Source of the DNA: Tranzscheliella williamsii
Lineage: Eukaryota; Basidiomycota; Ustilaginomycetes; Ustilaginales; Ustilaginaceae
DNA: 22,803 bases
Assembly (NCBI GenBank): GCA_023212725.1
Contig: JALBYF010000119.1
Location: 1 to 22,803 of the forward strand
Direction: 5' to 3'
The notes under the pieces were generated by a model that was not told the DNA's origin, made no database searches, and saw only the letters and a list, made by a program, of their open reading frames with translations. A program made the position numbers and the translations under genes. This document shows, piece after piece, positions 1 to 8,162 of this stretch; position 1 is the stretch's first letter; the number at the start of each line of letters is the position of its first letter.

Positions 1-301
1 GTGGTCTCTTAAAAGACCACAGCGGTAGGTGAATATGTTAGATCAGCTTTTAGTTTTGCATCGGGAGATTGTGGTTCCTCTAGGGAAAAGTGTGGTCCAT
101 ATATCATTGCCCGACTGCCACAACCCTCACTCTAACATGGGTTGTCGCCGATGCTCACTCAGCCGTCAGCCGAAAAGCCGATCAAGTCAGCGAAAGGGTG
201 AGTTGAGTGAGGTGGAGAAGTGTGGGCCCCCTTCCTCGCCACCCACGATCATCCTGCCACCCATCGTACCGTCGAGATAAGCCCGGCTTGCAATTGGCAC
301 C
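1..301. promoter_or_regulatory. Upstream region of the Pcs60-type gene
   Basis: No gene is supported here. The window opens with an inverted repeat at 1-20 (GTGGTCT arm, 6-base spacer, AGACCAC arm). The rest lies directly upstream of the + strand synthetase and presumably holds its promoter and 5' UTR, with GGCACCATG around the start codon. I see no clear TATA box. The short reading frames here lack recognisable protein features. Confidence 0.4.
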
Positions 302-1891
302 ATGTCGAACCTCATGTCGGTGTTCGCCGCACGTCCAGAGTACGAGCCCGACGCCGCGGCGATCGTATTGCCCGCTTCGTCGCCGACACCGTTCAGCTTC
401 ACGTACGGACGTCTGCACAGCCTTGTGCTCGACCTGCAGGCACAACTCGCCAGCTTCCAGCTCTCGCCGGGCACGTCCGTGTCGAGCTCGCTGGGGAATG
501 GTGTCGAGTTTGTGCTCGCCTTTCTTGCGACTGGCGCCGAGCGTTTGGTGGCGGCGCCGCTCAATCCTAGCTACTCGGCCAACGAGGTGGAGTTCTACCT
601 CCAGGACACGCGCAGCCAGCTCCTGCTGCTGCCCAAGGGCGCGCTCACCGGTGGCGACGCGCGCAAGCCGCATCCTGCAGTCGAGGCAGCGCGCAAGGTT
701 GGCGCCCACGTTCAGCTGGTTGAGATCGTCTTCGACCCGCACCGCGCCTCGGTAGCGCTCGTCAAGGCAGATGGCTCGCCCGTGGCCAAGACGACACAGA
801 CGCGCAAGCCGGCGGACGCGGATGTCGCGCTGGTGCTCCACACCTCGGGCACGACCGGCAAACCCAAGGGCGTGCCGCTCACCCACAAGAATCTGCACAC
901 CACCATGCGCAACATCATCCAGACCTATCAGCTCACGCCAAAGGACCGGACCTATCTTGTCATGCCGCTCTTCCACGTGCACGGTCTGCTTTGCGGCCTG
1001 CTTGCGACGCTTCTCTCTGGCGGCAGCGCTGTGATTCCGCCCAAGTTCTCCGCCAGCGTCTTTTGGAAAGAACTGGCGCACGATGGCTGCAACTGGTATA
1101 CGGCGGTGCCGACGATCCACCAGATGCTGCTCAACTCGCCAGCGCCGGATCCGGTGCCGCCGCTGCGGTTTATTCGGTCGTGCTCGTCGGCGTTGTCGCC
1201 GGCGACGTTTGACGCGGTTCAGAAGGCGTTCCGAGCGCCGGTGCTGGAGGCGTATGCGATGACAGAGGCGTCGCACCAGATGACGAGCAATCCGTTGCCG
1301 CCTGCGGTGCGCAAGCCGGGGACGGTGGGGGTGGGGCATGGCGTGGAGGTCAAGGTGCTGGATGCAGGCGGGGAGGAGGTGGCGCAGGGCGAGGTGGGCG
1401 AGGTGTGCGTGCGCGGCGCCAATGTGACGCAGGGCTATCTGAACAACGAGGCGGCCAACCGCGAGGCGTTTGTGCGCAGCCCGCCCGCGCACGCCGGCTT
1501 CTTCCGCACCGGCGACCAGGGCCGCATCGACACCGACGGCTACCTCCAGCTGGTAGGCCGCATCAAGGAACTGATCAACCGCGCCGGCGAGAAGATCTCA
1601 CCGCTCGAAATCGACGCCGCCCTGCTCGCCCTCGACGGCATCCGCGAGGCCGTCGCCTTCGCCCTCCCAGACCCCATCTACGGCGAAAAGGTCGCCGCCG
1701 CCGTCGTCCTCCACCCCTCCGCCCGCCTCGACCAGCCCACCATCCGCACCCGCCTCCAACCGCTCCTGGCCAACTACAAAATCCCGGAGCACATCTTCTT
1801 CACCACCGCCATCCCCAAAACCGCCACCGGCAAGATCCAGCGCAAAAACGTCGCCGCTACCTTCCTCCGCAACCACAGCGCCAAGCTCTAG
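302..1891 (+). CDS. PCS60: Peroxisomal AMP-forming acyl-CoA / oxalate-CoA synthetase, Pcs60 type
   Basis: A 529-residue intronless member of the ANL (AMP-binding) superfamily, which activates a carboxylate with ATP and couples it to CoA. The motifs appear in order: the phosphate loop HTSGTTGKPKG at about residues 180-190, YAMTEASHQM at 318-327, FRTGDQG at 401-407, the hinge and signature GRIKELINRAGEKISPLEID at 419-438, and PKTATGKIQRK at 505-515 with the catalytic lysine of the C-terminal lobe. The length matches yeast Pcs60 and plant oxalyl-CoA synthetases. The last residues are NHSAKL; AKL fits the PTS1 consensus, so peroxisomal import is expected. The start is the first ATG in frame, in a CACCATG context. 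It is convergent with an acyl-CoA dehydrogenase about 200 bp away that also carries a PTS1-like end. The substrate is inferred: oxalate is favoured by similarity to the Pcs60/AAE3 group, but a medium-chain acid is possible. Confidence 0.88.
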   Translation: MSNLMSVFAARPEYEPDAAAIVLPASSPTPFSFTYGRLHSLVLDLQAQLASFQLSPGTSVSSSLGNGVEFVLAFLATGAERLVAAPLNPSYSANEVEFYLQDTRSQLLLLPKGALTGGDARKPHPAVEAARKVGAHVQLVEIVFDPHRASVALVKADGSPVAKTTQTRKPADADVALVLHTSGTTGKPKGVPLTHKNLHTTMRNIIQTYQLTPKDRTYLVMPLFHVHGLLCGLLATLLSGGSAVIPPKFSASVFWKELAHDGCNWYTAVPTIHQMLLNSPAPDPVPPLRFIRSCSSALSPATFDAVQKAFRAPVLEAYAMTEASHQMTSNPLPPAVRKPGTVGVGHGVEVKVLDAGGEEVAQGEVGEVCVRGANVTQGYLNNEAANREAFVRSPPAHAGFFRTGDQGRIDTDGYLQLVGRIKELINRAGEKISPLEIDAALLALDGIREAVAFALPDPIYGEKVAAAVVLHPSARLDQPTIRTRLQPLLANYKIPEHIFFTTAIPKTATGKIQRKNVAATFLRNHSAKL

Positions 1892-2089
1892 CCCCACTTC
1901 CCCCAGTCGAAATACATGCACACACACTCCAACCCACGCTATCGTTGTAGACCGAGAAGGATCGAGAATGCGCCTTGGGAACGGAGGTGGTGATCGCGAG
2001 TGGAAGCAAAAGCGATGCGTATACATGGCGGACCTTGGCGAGAAAGGGGGCGGCGGGGCATACATGGCGGATGCTAGCGGGGGTGGGGA
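1892..2089. other. Convergent 3' intergenic spacer
   Basis: This 198-bp spacer separates the stop codons of two genes pointing towards each other. It must hold both terminators and short 3' UTRs, which may overlap. I see no perfect AATAAA signal on either strand and no strong hairpin. Confidence 0.4.
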
Positions 2090-3670
2090 CTAGAGACGCG
2101 CATTCTCGGGCATCATGCGGAGGGCCTGGCGGATGCCAAGGTCGGCAAGGATCTCCTCGGACCCGCCAAGGACGGCGTCGAACTTGTAGGTGCGGTGGAA
2201 CATCTCGATAAACTTGCCCATGCCGGTCTTGGTGAGGCCGCGGCCGCCAAAGATCTGGACGGCATTGTCGGCGACGTCGTGCGAAACGCGGGTCGAGTAG
2301 GCCTTGAGTAGGCCGACCTGGCCGGCGAGGAACTTGGCCTGCTCCTTGTACGACATCTTGCACATCTGGTACGTGACATTCTCGAGCCAGTTCTGTGCCG
2401 CCTCGACCTGCGAGATCATCTGGGCCATCTTCTGGCGTACTACGGGCTGGCTGGTCAGCGGCTTGCCAAACGACTTGCGCTGGTGAATCCAGAGCATGCA
2501 CTCTTCGCACACCGCCCGCGCTGCTCGAATGGTGGAGCAGCACATGACCCATCGCTCGTGGTTAAAGTTGGAGAGAATGTAGTAGATTCCCATTCCGTCC
2601 TGGCCGATCAGGTATTTCTTGGGCACCTTGACATTGTCATAGGTGATATACGCGGTACCGGCAGTGGTCGAGTAGGACGTCTTGATCTGCTTGGTCTCAA
2701 TGTTGCCGCAGGAGCGCGGGATGCAGAGCATCGCGAAGCCCTCGTCGGTCTTGACGGCGGTGCTGAAGTAATCGGCAAAGGTGCCGTTGGTGATCCACTT
2801 TTTGGTTCCGTTGACAATGTAGTGCTCGCCGTCTTCGGTAAGCTTGGCGGTGGTGCGGAGACCCATGACATCAGATCCGGCAAACGCCTCGGAAATGGCG
2901 AGGCAGATAAACTTGTCACCGGCCAGGACGGGTTCGACGATTTCCTTTTTCAGCTCCTCCGAGCCAAAGTTCATCACCGGGGGCAGGCCAATGACCATAC
3001 CACCGTTGAGAGCATCGCCAAAGCCTCGGGCACCGCACCGAACGAGCTCTTGGGTGAGGATGAGTTCGTGGAAGTAGTCAAACTCCTCGCCCTTGATGTC
3101 GGCAAAGAGTTTGCGACCGTGGAGATGCTTGCCGGGGCCCATGCGCATGGCGTTGATGCCGTTGGCGCCGAGCTTTTTAACTAGCTCGGGGTCGGGTCGC
3201 TTGCCGTTCTCTTCACAACGGGTGGCGACCTCGGTGACCTCGAGATCGACAAACTTTCGCCACTCTCGCTGCAGACGTCGGTGGCTGTCGTTGTAGTAGG
3301 GCGAGTGGTAGGCCTCGGCGAGGTAGCTGGGCTCGGCGTAGGGCACGCGCGAGGGGCTGCCGATAGGGTCGGGCTTGAGCTTGGATTGCTCGCCCTTGAT
3401 GGTGCCAATAATCAAACGCTGGTATTGGGGCTTGGCGAGGATCTCCCTCCGGTGAAGGCCAAAGAAGGTCTCGGTAGCATCCTGGCCGGCCACCTCCTCG
3501 TCGTGAAAGACGGTCTCGCCACCAGGATGGAGTTCGGAGAACTTGGAGACATTGTACACTTCGGCGTCGATAATGATCCAAAGATCGCCAGCCTTGTTAT
3601 GCTGGCCGACTTCCTCGCGGGTATACTCCTTCTTTTGAGGAGCGCTGGCTCCCTGTTTCTGTGCGGACAT
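2090..3670 (-). CDS. Acyl-CoA dehydrogenase with N-terminal cytochrome b5 domain, probably peroxisomal
   Basis: A 526-residue intronless protein. Residues 14-95 form a cytochrome b5-like haem domain with HPGGE at 48-52 and the second haem ligand candidate His73 (FFGLH), the spacing expected for b5. Residues 125-520 form a flavin acyl-CoA dehydrogenase: ISEAFAGSDVMGLRTTA at 259-275, WITNGTFADYF at 292-302, the RKSFGKPLTSQPVVRQKMA stretch at 398-416, and QIFGGRGLTKTGMGKFIEM at 472-490. The usual YEG glutamate near the C-terminus is absent (the sequence there is LGGSEEI at 501-507). Glu372 in NHERWV matches the helix-G position used by isovaleryl- and long-chain acyl-CoA dehydrogenases. The protein ends ENARL; ARL fits a PTS1 signal. 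The start at 3670 is the first ATG; the upstream in-frame extension has none. Role inferred: alpha-beta oxidation of an acyl-CoA in peroxisomes, with the b5 domain possibly handling electrons. The exact substrate is unknown. Confidence 0.88.
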   Translation of the reverse strand: MSAQKQGASAPQKKEYTREEVGQHNKAGDLWIIIDAEVYNVSKFSELHPGGETVFHDEEVAGQDATETFFGLHRREILAKPQYQRLIIGTIKGEQSKLKPDPIGSPSRVPYAEPSYLAEAYHSPYYNDSHRRLQREWRKFVDLEVTEVATRCEENGKRPDPELVKKLGANGINAMRMGPGKHLHGRKLFADIKGEEFDYFHELILTQELVRCGARGFGDALNGGMVIGLPPVMNFGSEELKKEIVEPVLAGDKFICLAISEAFAGSDVMGLRTTAKLTEDGEHYIVNGTKKWITNGTFADYFSTAVKTDEGFAMLCIPRSCGNIETKQIKTSYSTTAGTAYITYDNVKVPKKYLIGQDGMGIYYILSNFNHERWVMCCSTIRAARAVCEECMLWIHQRKSFGKPLTSQPVVRQKMAQMISQVEAAQNWLENVTYQMCKMSYKEQAKFLAGQVGLLKAYSTRVSHDVADNAVQIFGGRGLTKTGMGKFIEMFHRTYKFDAVLGGSEEILADLGIRQALRMMPENARL

Positions 3671-5076
3671 GGCGGAAGTAAAAAGGATGTAGAGGACAGA
3701 CAGGGAAGGGGCTTGCTTCGGAGCTGTCTGCGGCTTTGCAAACGTTGGATAGGAAGGATGGAGGAGGAGGAAAGAAAAGCGAGTAGAAGAGGCGGTAAAG
3801 CGGGGAAGGAGGTAAGGATGAGCGCCGTCCGGTGCTTGCGCCCGTCCACCTTGGAGATGCTTTGCTGTTGAGTCCTTTGGCGTTTGCCCTTGGCCAGCCG
3901 ACGTGAATGACAACGTGATGTGAATCGATGCTTGCCAGTGACTAGTATAGCAATGCTAGCAAAGCGTACGCGAGCAGAGACATGGGCTAAAGGGTCCGGT
4001 TGAAAGACGCTTCTCCTTTGCCGGTCCTCGAAGCTACCCGCGTTTACAATTAATTAGCTTACTAGTTGGCGTCTTTCAAATCCATATGCAGACTACCTGC
4101 CCAAATGGAAGCGCGCGTCAGCGAATTGGACGCAGTGCGCTTGGTAATCAGCCGCAGCTCAGCTTTCACACACGCCTGAGGGCGCGTCTTGCCACCTATC
4201 CCTCTCTCCTTCTCTCCGTAGGATCTGCCTATGGCAGCCTTCCACGCAGCTGCGGAGTCGATTAGCGATCGTAACTATCCATCCAAGAGTGCTAACATGC
4301 TGCCAGCGGTCGCCTGTCTGATCTACAACCAGCAAAGGTGCTGAGTGGCCAACGGATGCGCGCCAGATGGATCGACGATAAGCAAAAGCGAAATGTACGG
4401 AATTGCGCGTGAAATGCATCGTCTTTCCATGCCAGAATCCATTCTCCACGACCACGCCTTCTCAACTGCCCGCCAAGCAAGTAGCCTGCGCTGTCATTCC
4501 CTTTCGATGGCGCCTCCTCCTTTGCGGCATGCTGACCCGCTCTCGCTTGATGGATACTTGCGGGGACCCCACAGCAAGCGAGCTGCCAGAGATGCGCGGG
4601 CTTTCTCATAGGTTGCCTTTAGCCTCGCGGAATTGGGTTCTCGGCTGACGTGAGCGCTCAGCCTTTTCTCTTACTGTAACGTGTTACGTTGTTCCGGCCG
4701 GATCAGCAGCCCCAGCCCCGATACTACAGGTCGGATCGGCGATGCGAGATGAAATAGTAATACGCTATCGTGCTGCTAAGCAGCCGAGCTGTGGCTGCCC
4801 AGCACCGTGACGACAAACCTGCTTCGCTAGCGCACCGTTCGCCATTATGACAAACTGTCAAACGATCATCTTCCCACCCCTACCCCCCTCCGATGACGGT
4901 GCAGGTCCCTGGTCAGATCGCCCTGTTCGCCGTCATCAGTGGCGTGCCTAGTCATGCATCTCATCCGGGCCAGACCGCTCGCCACCGGTGGCTCGCCACC
5001 GTTGACACCTGAAACCCATTTGTTTAAATAGATAGCCAATGCCACCTATGCTTTCTTTTCGATTTCCTCAGCCGGC
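3671..5076. promoter_or_regulatory. Divergent intergenic region between the acyl-CoA dehydrogenase and MFS genes
   Basis: This 1.4-kb region carries the promoters of two divergently transcribed genes and no supported gene. Visible elements: an 11-bp inverted repeat TTGAAAGACGC / GCGTCTTTCAA at 4000-4010 and 4069-4079; a GTAAC-GT-GTTAC dyad at 4676-4687; a perfect 10-bp palindrome TCCGGCCGGA at 4693-4702, of the kind Zn2Cys6 regulators can bind; an 11-bp direct repeat GCTCGCCACCG at 4977-4987 and 4991-5001; and a TATA-like TTTAAATA at 5023-5030 before the MFS start. Their function is inference. Confidence 0.45.
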
Positions 5077-5080
5077 ATGA
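5039..5080 (+). promoter_or_regulatory. Short uORF ending on the MFS start codon
   Basis: An ATG at 5039 opens a 13-codon frame whose TGA stop (5078-5080) overlaps the transporter's ATG (5077-5079) as ATGA. If transcription starts upstream of 5039, ribosomes finishing this frame would be placed on the main start codon, a termination-reinitiation layout. A TATA-like sequence at 5023-5030 lies so close that the transcript may instead start within or after the uORF, so its use is uncertain. Confidence 0.35.
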
Positions 5081-6870
5081 CCTCCGTATCTTCTGTTTTT
5101 GGTGAGACCGCTTTCGGCCAGATAGCCTACCAGCTCAGTGGCAAGAGATGGTTCAAGAGCCTAGATGAGGCCGACGACTTTGCCCTGCCCCAACACCTTA
5201 TATCGCCACGCCCAAGTTTGTCCGAAAAGCCAACGCCGTCGGCTCAGCTGCCCTTGTCGACGCCTGCGTCTAGGGAGCGACCCTTCTTCACACCTAGGTC
5301 CACTCAACAACTCGTCTCACCGTCCCACTCCGCAACGCCTTCCTTTGATCATGATCGCGAAGCCGGTAATGTTCTCCAAGATCAAGCTTTTGGTTATCCG
5401 CCGCAAGCGCAACCAAAAGATGCCGGTGCCGAAAAGCTGAGGCAAAAAACCGCCGAGCAGAAAGAACGCATCTTTATCGTCGACTGGTGGCACGACAAGG
5501 ATATAGAGAATCCGCAAAACTGGAGCACGCTCTACAAGCTTCACATTACCTTGATCATTTGTTTGTTGACCACCTTTGTCTACATGGGCTCCAGCACCAT
5601 CTCGCCCGCCACATCAGAGCTTCAGGAGCATTTCCATTGCTCCCGAACCGTCGCTTCCCTCGGCATTTCTGTCTTTGTGTGGGGCTATGGTGTTGGTCCC
5701 CTTGTGCTTTCGCCGATTAGCGAGGTAGCGGTCATTGGCCGCAATTGGCCGTATATTGTCAGCATTGCTATCTATGTCCTCCTCCAGATCCCCACCGCTC
5801 TTAGCGACAATCTGGGCGCCTTCCTCGTCCTTCGCTTTTTGGCCGGGTTTATGGGTTCGCCCATTCTAACAACCGGCGGTGCTACGATTGCCGATATATG
5901 GGATACCGACCATTTTACCTGCGCCCTTGCCGCTTGGGGCCTGGCAGCCACCGCCGGTCCCGTCGTCGGTCCTCTTTTTGGCGGGTTTGCTTACGAGCAA
6001 CGCGGTTGGAGGTGGACGGTTTGGCCCAATATGATTGCCGCCGGTGCGCTATGGCTCTACATCTTCTTTTTCCTTCCCGAAACTTCGGCGGATAACATTC
6101 TTTCACGACGCGCTCGACGACTTCGTCTCCGAACCGGACGCCAGGATCTGTATTCGCAGGGCGAAATCAACGACTCCAAGATTCGCATTACCGATCTTGC
6201 CAAAGAAACGTTGTATCGCCCATGGGTGCTCATGTTCTGCGAGCCGGTGGTCTTTGTCAACAATCTCTACATTGCGGTGGTGTATGGTGTAGTGTATAGC
6301 TTCCTCGAGGTCTACCCGCTGGTGTTTGAGGAACGATACGGACTTTCACCAGGCCTCACCGGCCTTACTTACCTGGGATTGCTGGTGGGCGCAGCGATTG
6401 CCAATCCGTGCTACTGCCGGTGGAATCTGACCTGGATCAACCGGCGCCGGCATGAGGGCCGATCGACGCCCGAGGATCGCTTGATTCCGGCCATGGTGGG
6501 AGCAATAGCGCTGCCCATCGGTCTGTTCTGGTTCGGCTGGACATCGTTCCCGTCGATCCATCTGATGGTACCGGTGGTAGGTACGCTGTTCTACGGCGTT
6601 GCTACACACATGCTGTTCCAGAGCATCCTCGCCTATTTCGCCGAGAACTACCCGCGCTACATTGCTTCGGTCTTTGCTAGCAACGAGATCTTCCGTTCCG
6701 GCGTGGCGGGCGCCTTCCCTTTGTTCACAACGCAGATGTTCCGCGCGCTCACCATCCAGGGCGGCTGTTCGCTTATCGGCGGCTTTTCGATCCTCCTCTT
6801 ACCCATCCCCTTTCTTCTTCATCGCTACGGCGCGCTCCTCCGCGAAAGGTCCAATCTTGCCGGCTACTAG
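5077..6870 (+). CDS. MFS transporter, DHA1 (drug:H+ antiporter, 12-TM) type
   Basis: A 597-residue intronless major facilitator. Residues 1-130 form a hydrophilic, Ser/Pro-rich cytosolic tail. The family motif VDWWHDKDIENPQNW at 135-149 precedes the first membrane segment (about 153-175). About twelve hydrophobic segments follow, six on each side of a basic central loop (343-375). Antiporter motif C appears as GLAATAGPVVGPLFGGF at 288-304, and FLPETSADNILSRRARRLR at 332-350 is the typical end of the N-terminal half in the fungal Flu1/Tpo1/Caf5 group. Members of this group export drugs or polyamines across the plasma membrane using the proton gradient; the substrate here is not predictable. 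It has its own large promoter with palindromic elements and a small uORF ending on its start codon. Synonymous codon use is less GC-biased than in the neighbouring synthetase. Confidence 0.87.
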   Translation: MTSVSSVFGETAFGQIAYQLSGKRWFKSLDEADDFALPQHLISPRPSLSEKPTPSAQLPLSTPASRERPFFTPRSTQQLVSPSHSATPSFDHDREAGNVLQDQAFGYPPQAQPKDAGAEKLRQKTAEQKERIFIVDWWHDKDIENPQNWSTLYKLHITLIICLLTTFVYMGSSTISPATSELQEHFHCSRTVASLGISVFVWGYGVGPLVLSPISEVAVIGRNWPYIVSIAIYVLLQIPTALSDNLGAFLVLRFLAGFMGSPILTTGGATIADIWDTDHFTCALAAWGLAATAGPVVGPLFGGFAYEQRGWRWTVWPNMIAAGALWLYIFFFLPETSADNILSRRARRLRLRTGRQDLYSQGEINDSKIRITDLAKETLYRPWVLMFCEPVVFVNNLYIAVVYGVVYSFLEVYPLVFEERYGLSPGLTGLTYLGLLVGAAIANPCYCRWNLTWINRRRHEGRSTPEDRLIPAMVGAIALPIGLFWFGWTSFPSIHLMVPVVGTLFYGVATHMLFQSILAYFAENYPRYIASVFASNEIFRSGVAGAFPLFTTQMFRALTIQGGCSLIGGFSILLLPIPFLLHRYGALLRERSNLAGY

Positions 6871-8162
6871 GCGCGTCTCCGCACAACTCTTCCCCCTTCT
6901 CCTTCCCTCTCGTTCCCATCGCATCTAGAAACACCCGCCTCGACGCTCGACACGTAACGGTAGACACGGCTCAACTCAACGTCATTCGCACTTGATATCG
7001 TACTCTCGCACGTGTTACTATCTGCAATCACCCACCTGGGGATGCCTTATCGAGGTCGGTATATCTTCCCCATGACGCTTGTTTGTTAGATCTCCATGCC
7101 TGTTCTCGATCACGTGAGACCGAGTGGTTTGCGTTGAAATGCGCTTCGTTTCAATACCCAATACTGTACGGATTGGCATGAAAAGTTTCGATTTTGATGC
7201 GCGATGCTAGCATAGGCGGGCAATGAATTTGCATATCGCGGCCGCGCTACATGCTGCGCTTCAGAAACGACCGCATGGTTTGATCCTGCCGGCGCGGCAC
7301 CTGTCCTACTGCGCTCTCAACCACCCCTCTCCTCGCCCGAACGCAGGACATGGGCTCGGCCGCTAAGCTCGGCGCTGTCCACACGACCGGTCGCTTGTCC
7401 GCGGAATACAGACCTCGCTGCCTCGCAGCTCGCCATGTGAATTCGCCCTAAATCGTCCATGTTGAACCCCGGATCGGCTCGCAATAGACTGGCATGCATC
7501 GTGTGATGTGTCAACACGGCAGTCGTCAGTGACTGGCTCAACTGCCCGGCTTGGTGAACCACGCTGACTCGTCCGATCGGAACCCGACTCGCCGGCCGCA
7601 CTGTCTCTACCCCTCCGCATACTGATTCCGGCGCCAAGCCGCCAAGCGGGTCCAGCAGGCTATAACAGCGCAATTACTTCACAATCATGCCAGCCAATGT
7701 CAGCAACTGCACCGCGCACCGCGCACCACGCACCACGCACCGCATACCGTTGTCTAGTCGCCGCGCTGCCTCCGCCTACCTCAGACGTTGTGAGTGTGGG
7801 CGAAGCGTTCGCTCACACATGATTTGCGCCACAAATTTACGATTGCTCTTCCTCGTCCAGTGACCGCATTACTTTCTGCGTGCTGATTGCTACTAGGCCT
7901 GTAAGGCGATCACCATTCACTGCCCGTGTGACGCCTACCTTTCCTCCGTACCGCACTTGTCCGCTGCTGTGGCTTCTTCGCTAGGGTCCTCCCTACCACC
8001 CTCCCGTAACCTTTTGCCAAATAGCACCTTTTTCTATCTTTGTAGCAGCGTCCGCCTAGCCTTCCTACCTTATCATCACATCACCGTCCATTCCCTGCTC
8101 GTTGATAGGATAGCAGACAAGGCCAGTGGTAGCGATATCACCGCTACACCTCGCCGCTCACC
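6871..8162. other. Intergenic region between the MFS and Stealth genes
   Basis: This 1.3-kb region holds the 3' end of the MFS transcript and the promoter of the Stealth-family gene. I found no convincing gene in it; the open frames on both strands have no recognisable protein features. It contains a small GC-rich tandem repeat at 7709-7743. No clear TATA box precedes the downstream start. Confidence 0.4.
7709..7743. repeat. 7-bp tandem repeat, five units
   Basis: Five head-to-tail heptamers: GCACCGC twice, GCACCAC twice, then GCACCGC. It is a short minisatellite about 420 bp upstream of the Stealth-family gene. It is non-coding as far as I can see and likely to vary between strains. Confidence 0.8.

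Noticed and set aside
182..1492. A 436-codon minus-strand frame opposite the synthetase gene
   Set aside because: It is Arg/His-rich shadow sequence without any domain, fully antisense to a gene with all ANL motifs in order.
7273..7295. Resemblance of ATGGTTTGATCCTGCC to the conserved 5' end of 18S rRNA
   Set aside because: Similarity stops after about 16 bases and no further rRNA sequence follows; chance match.
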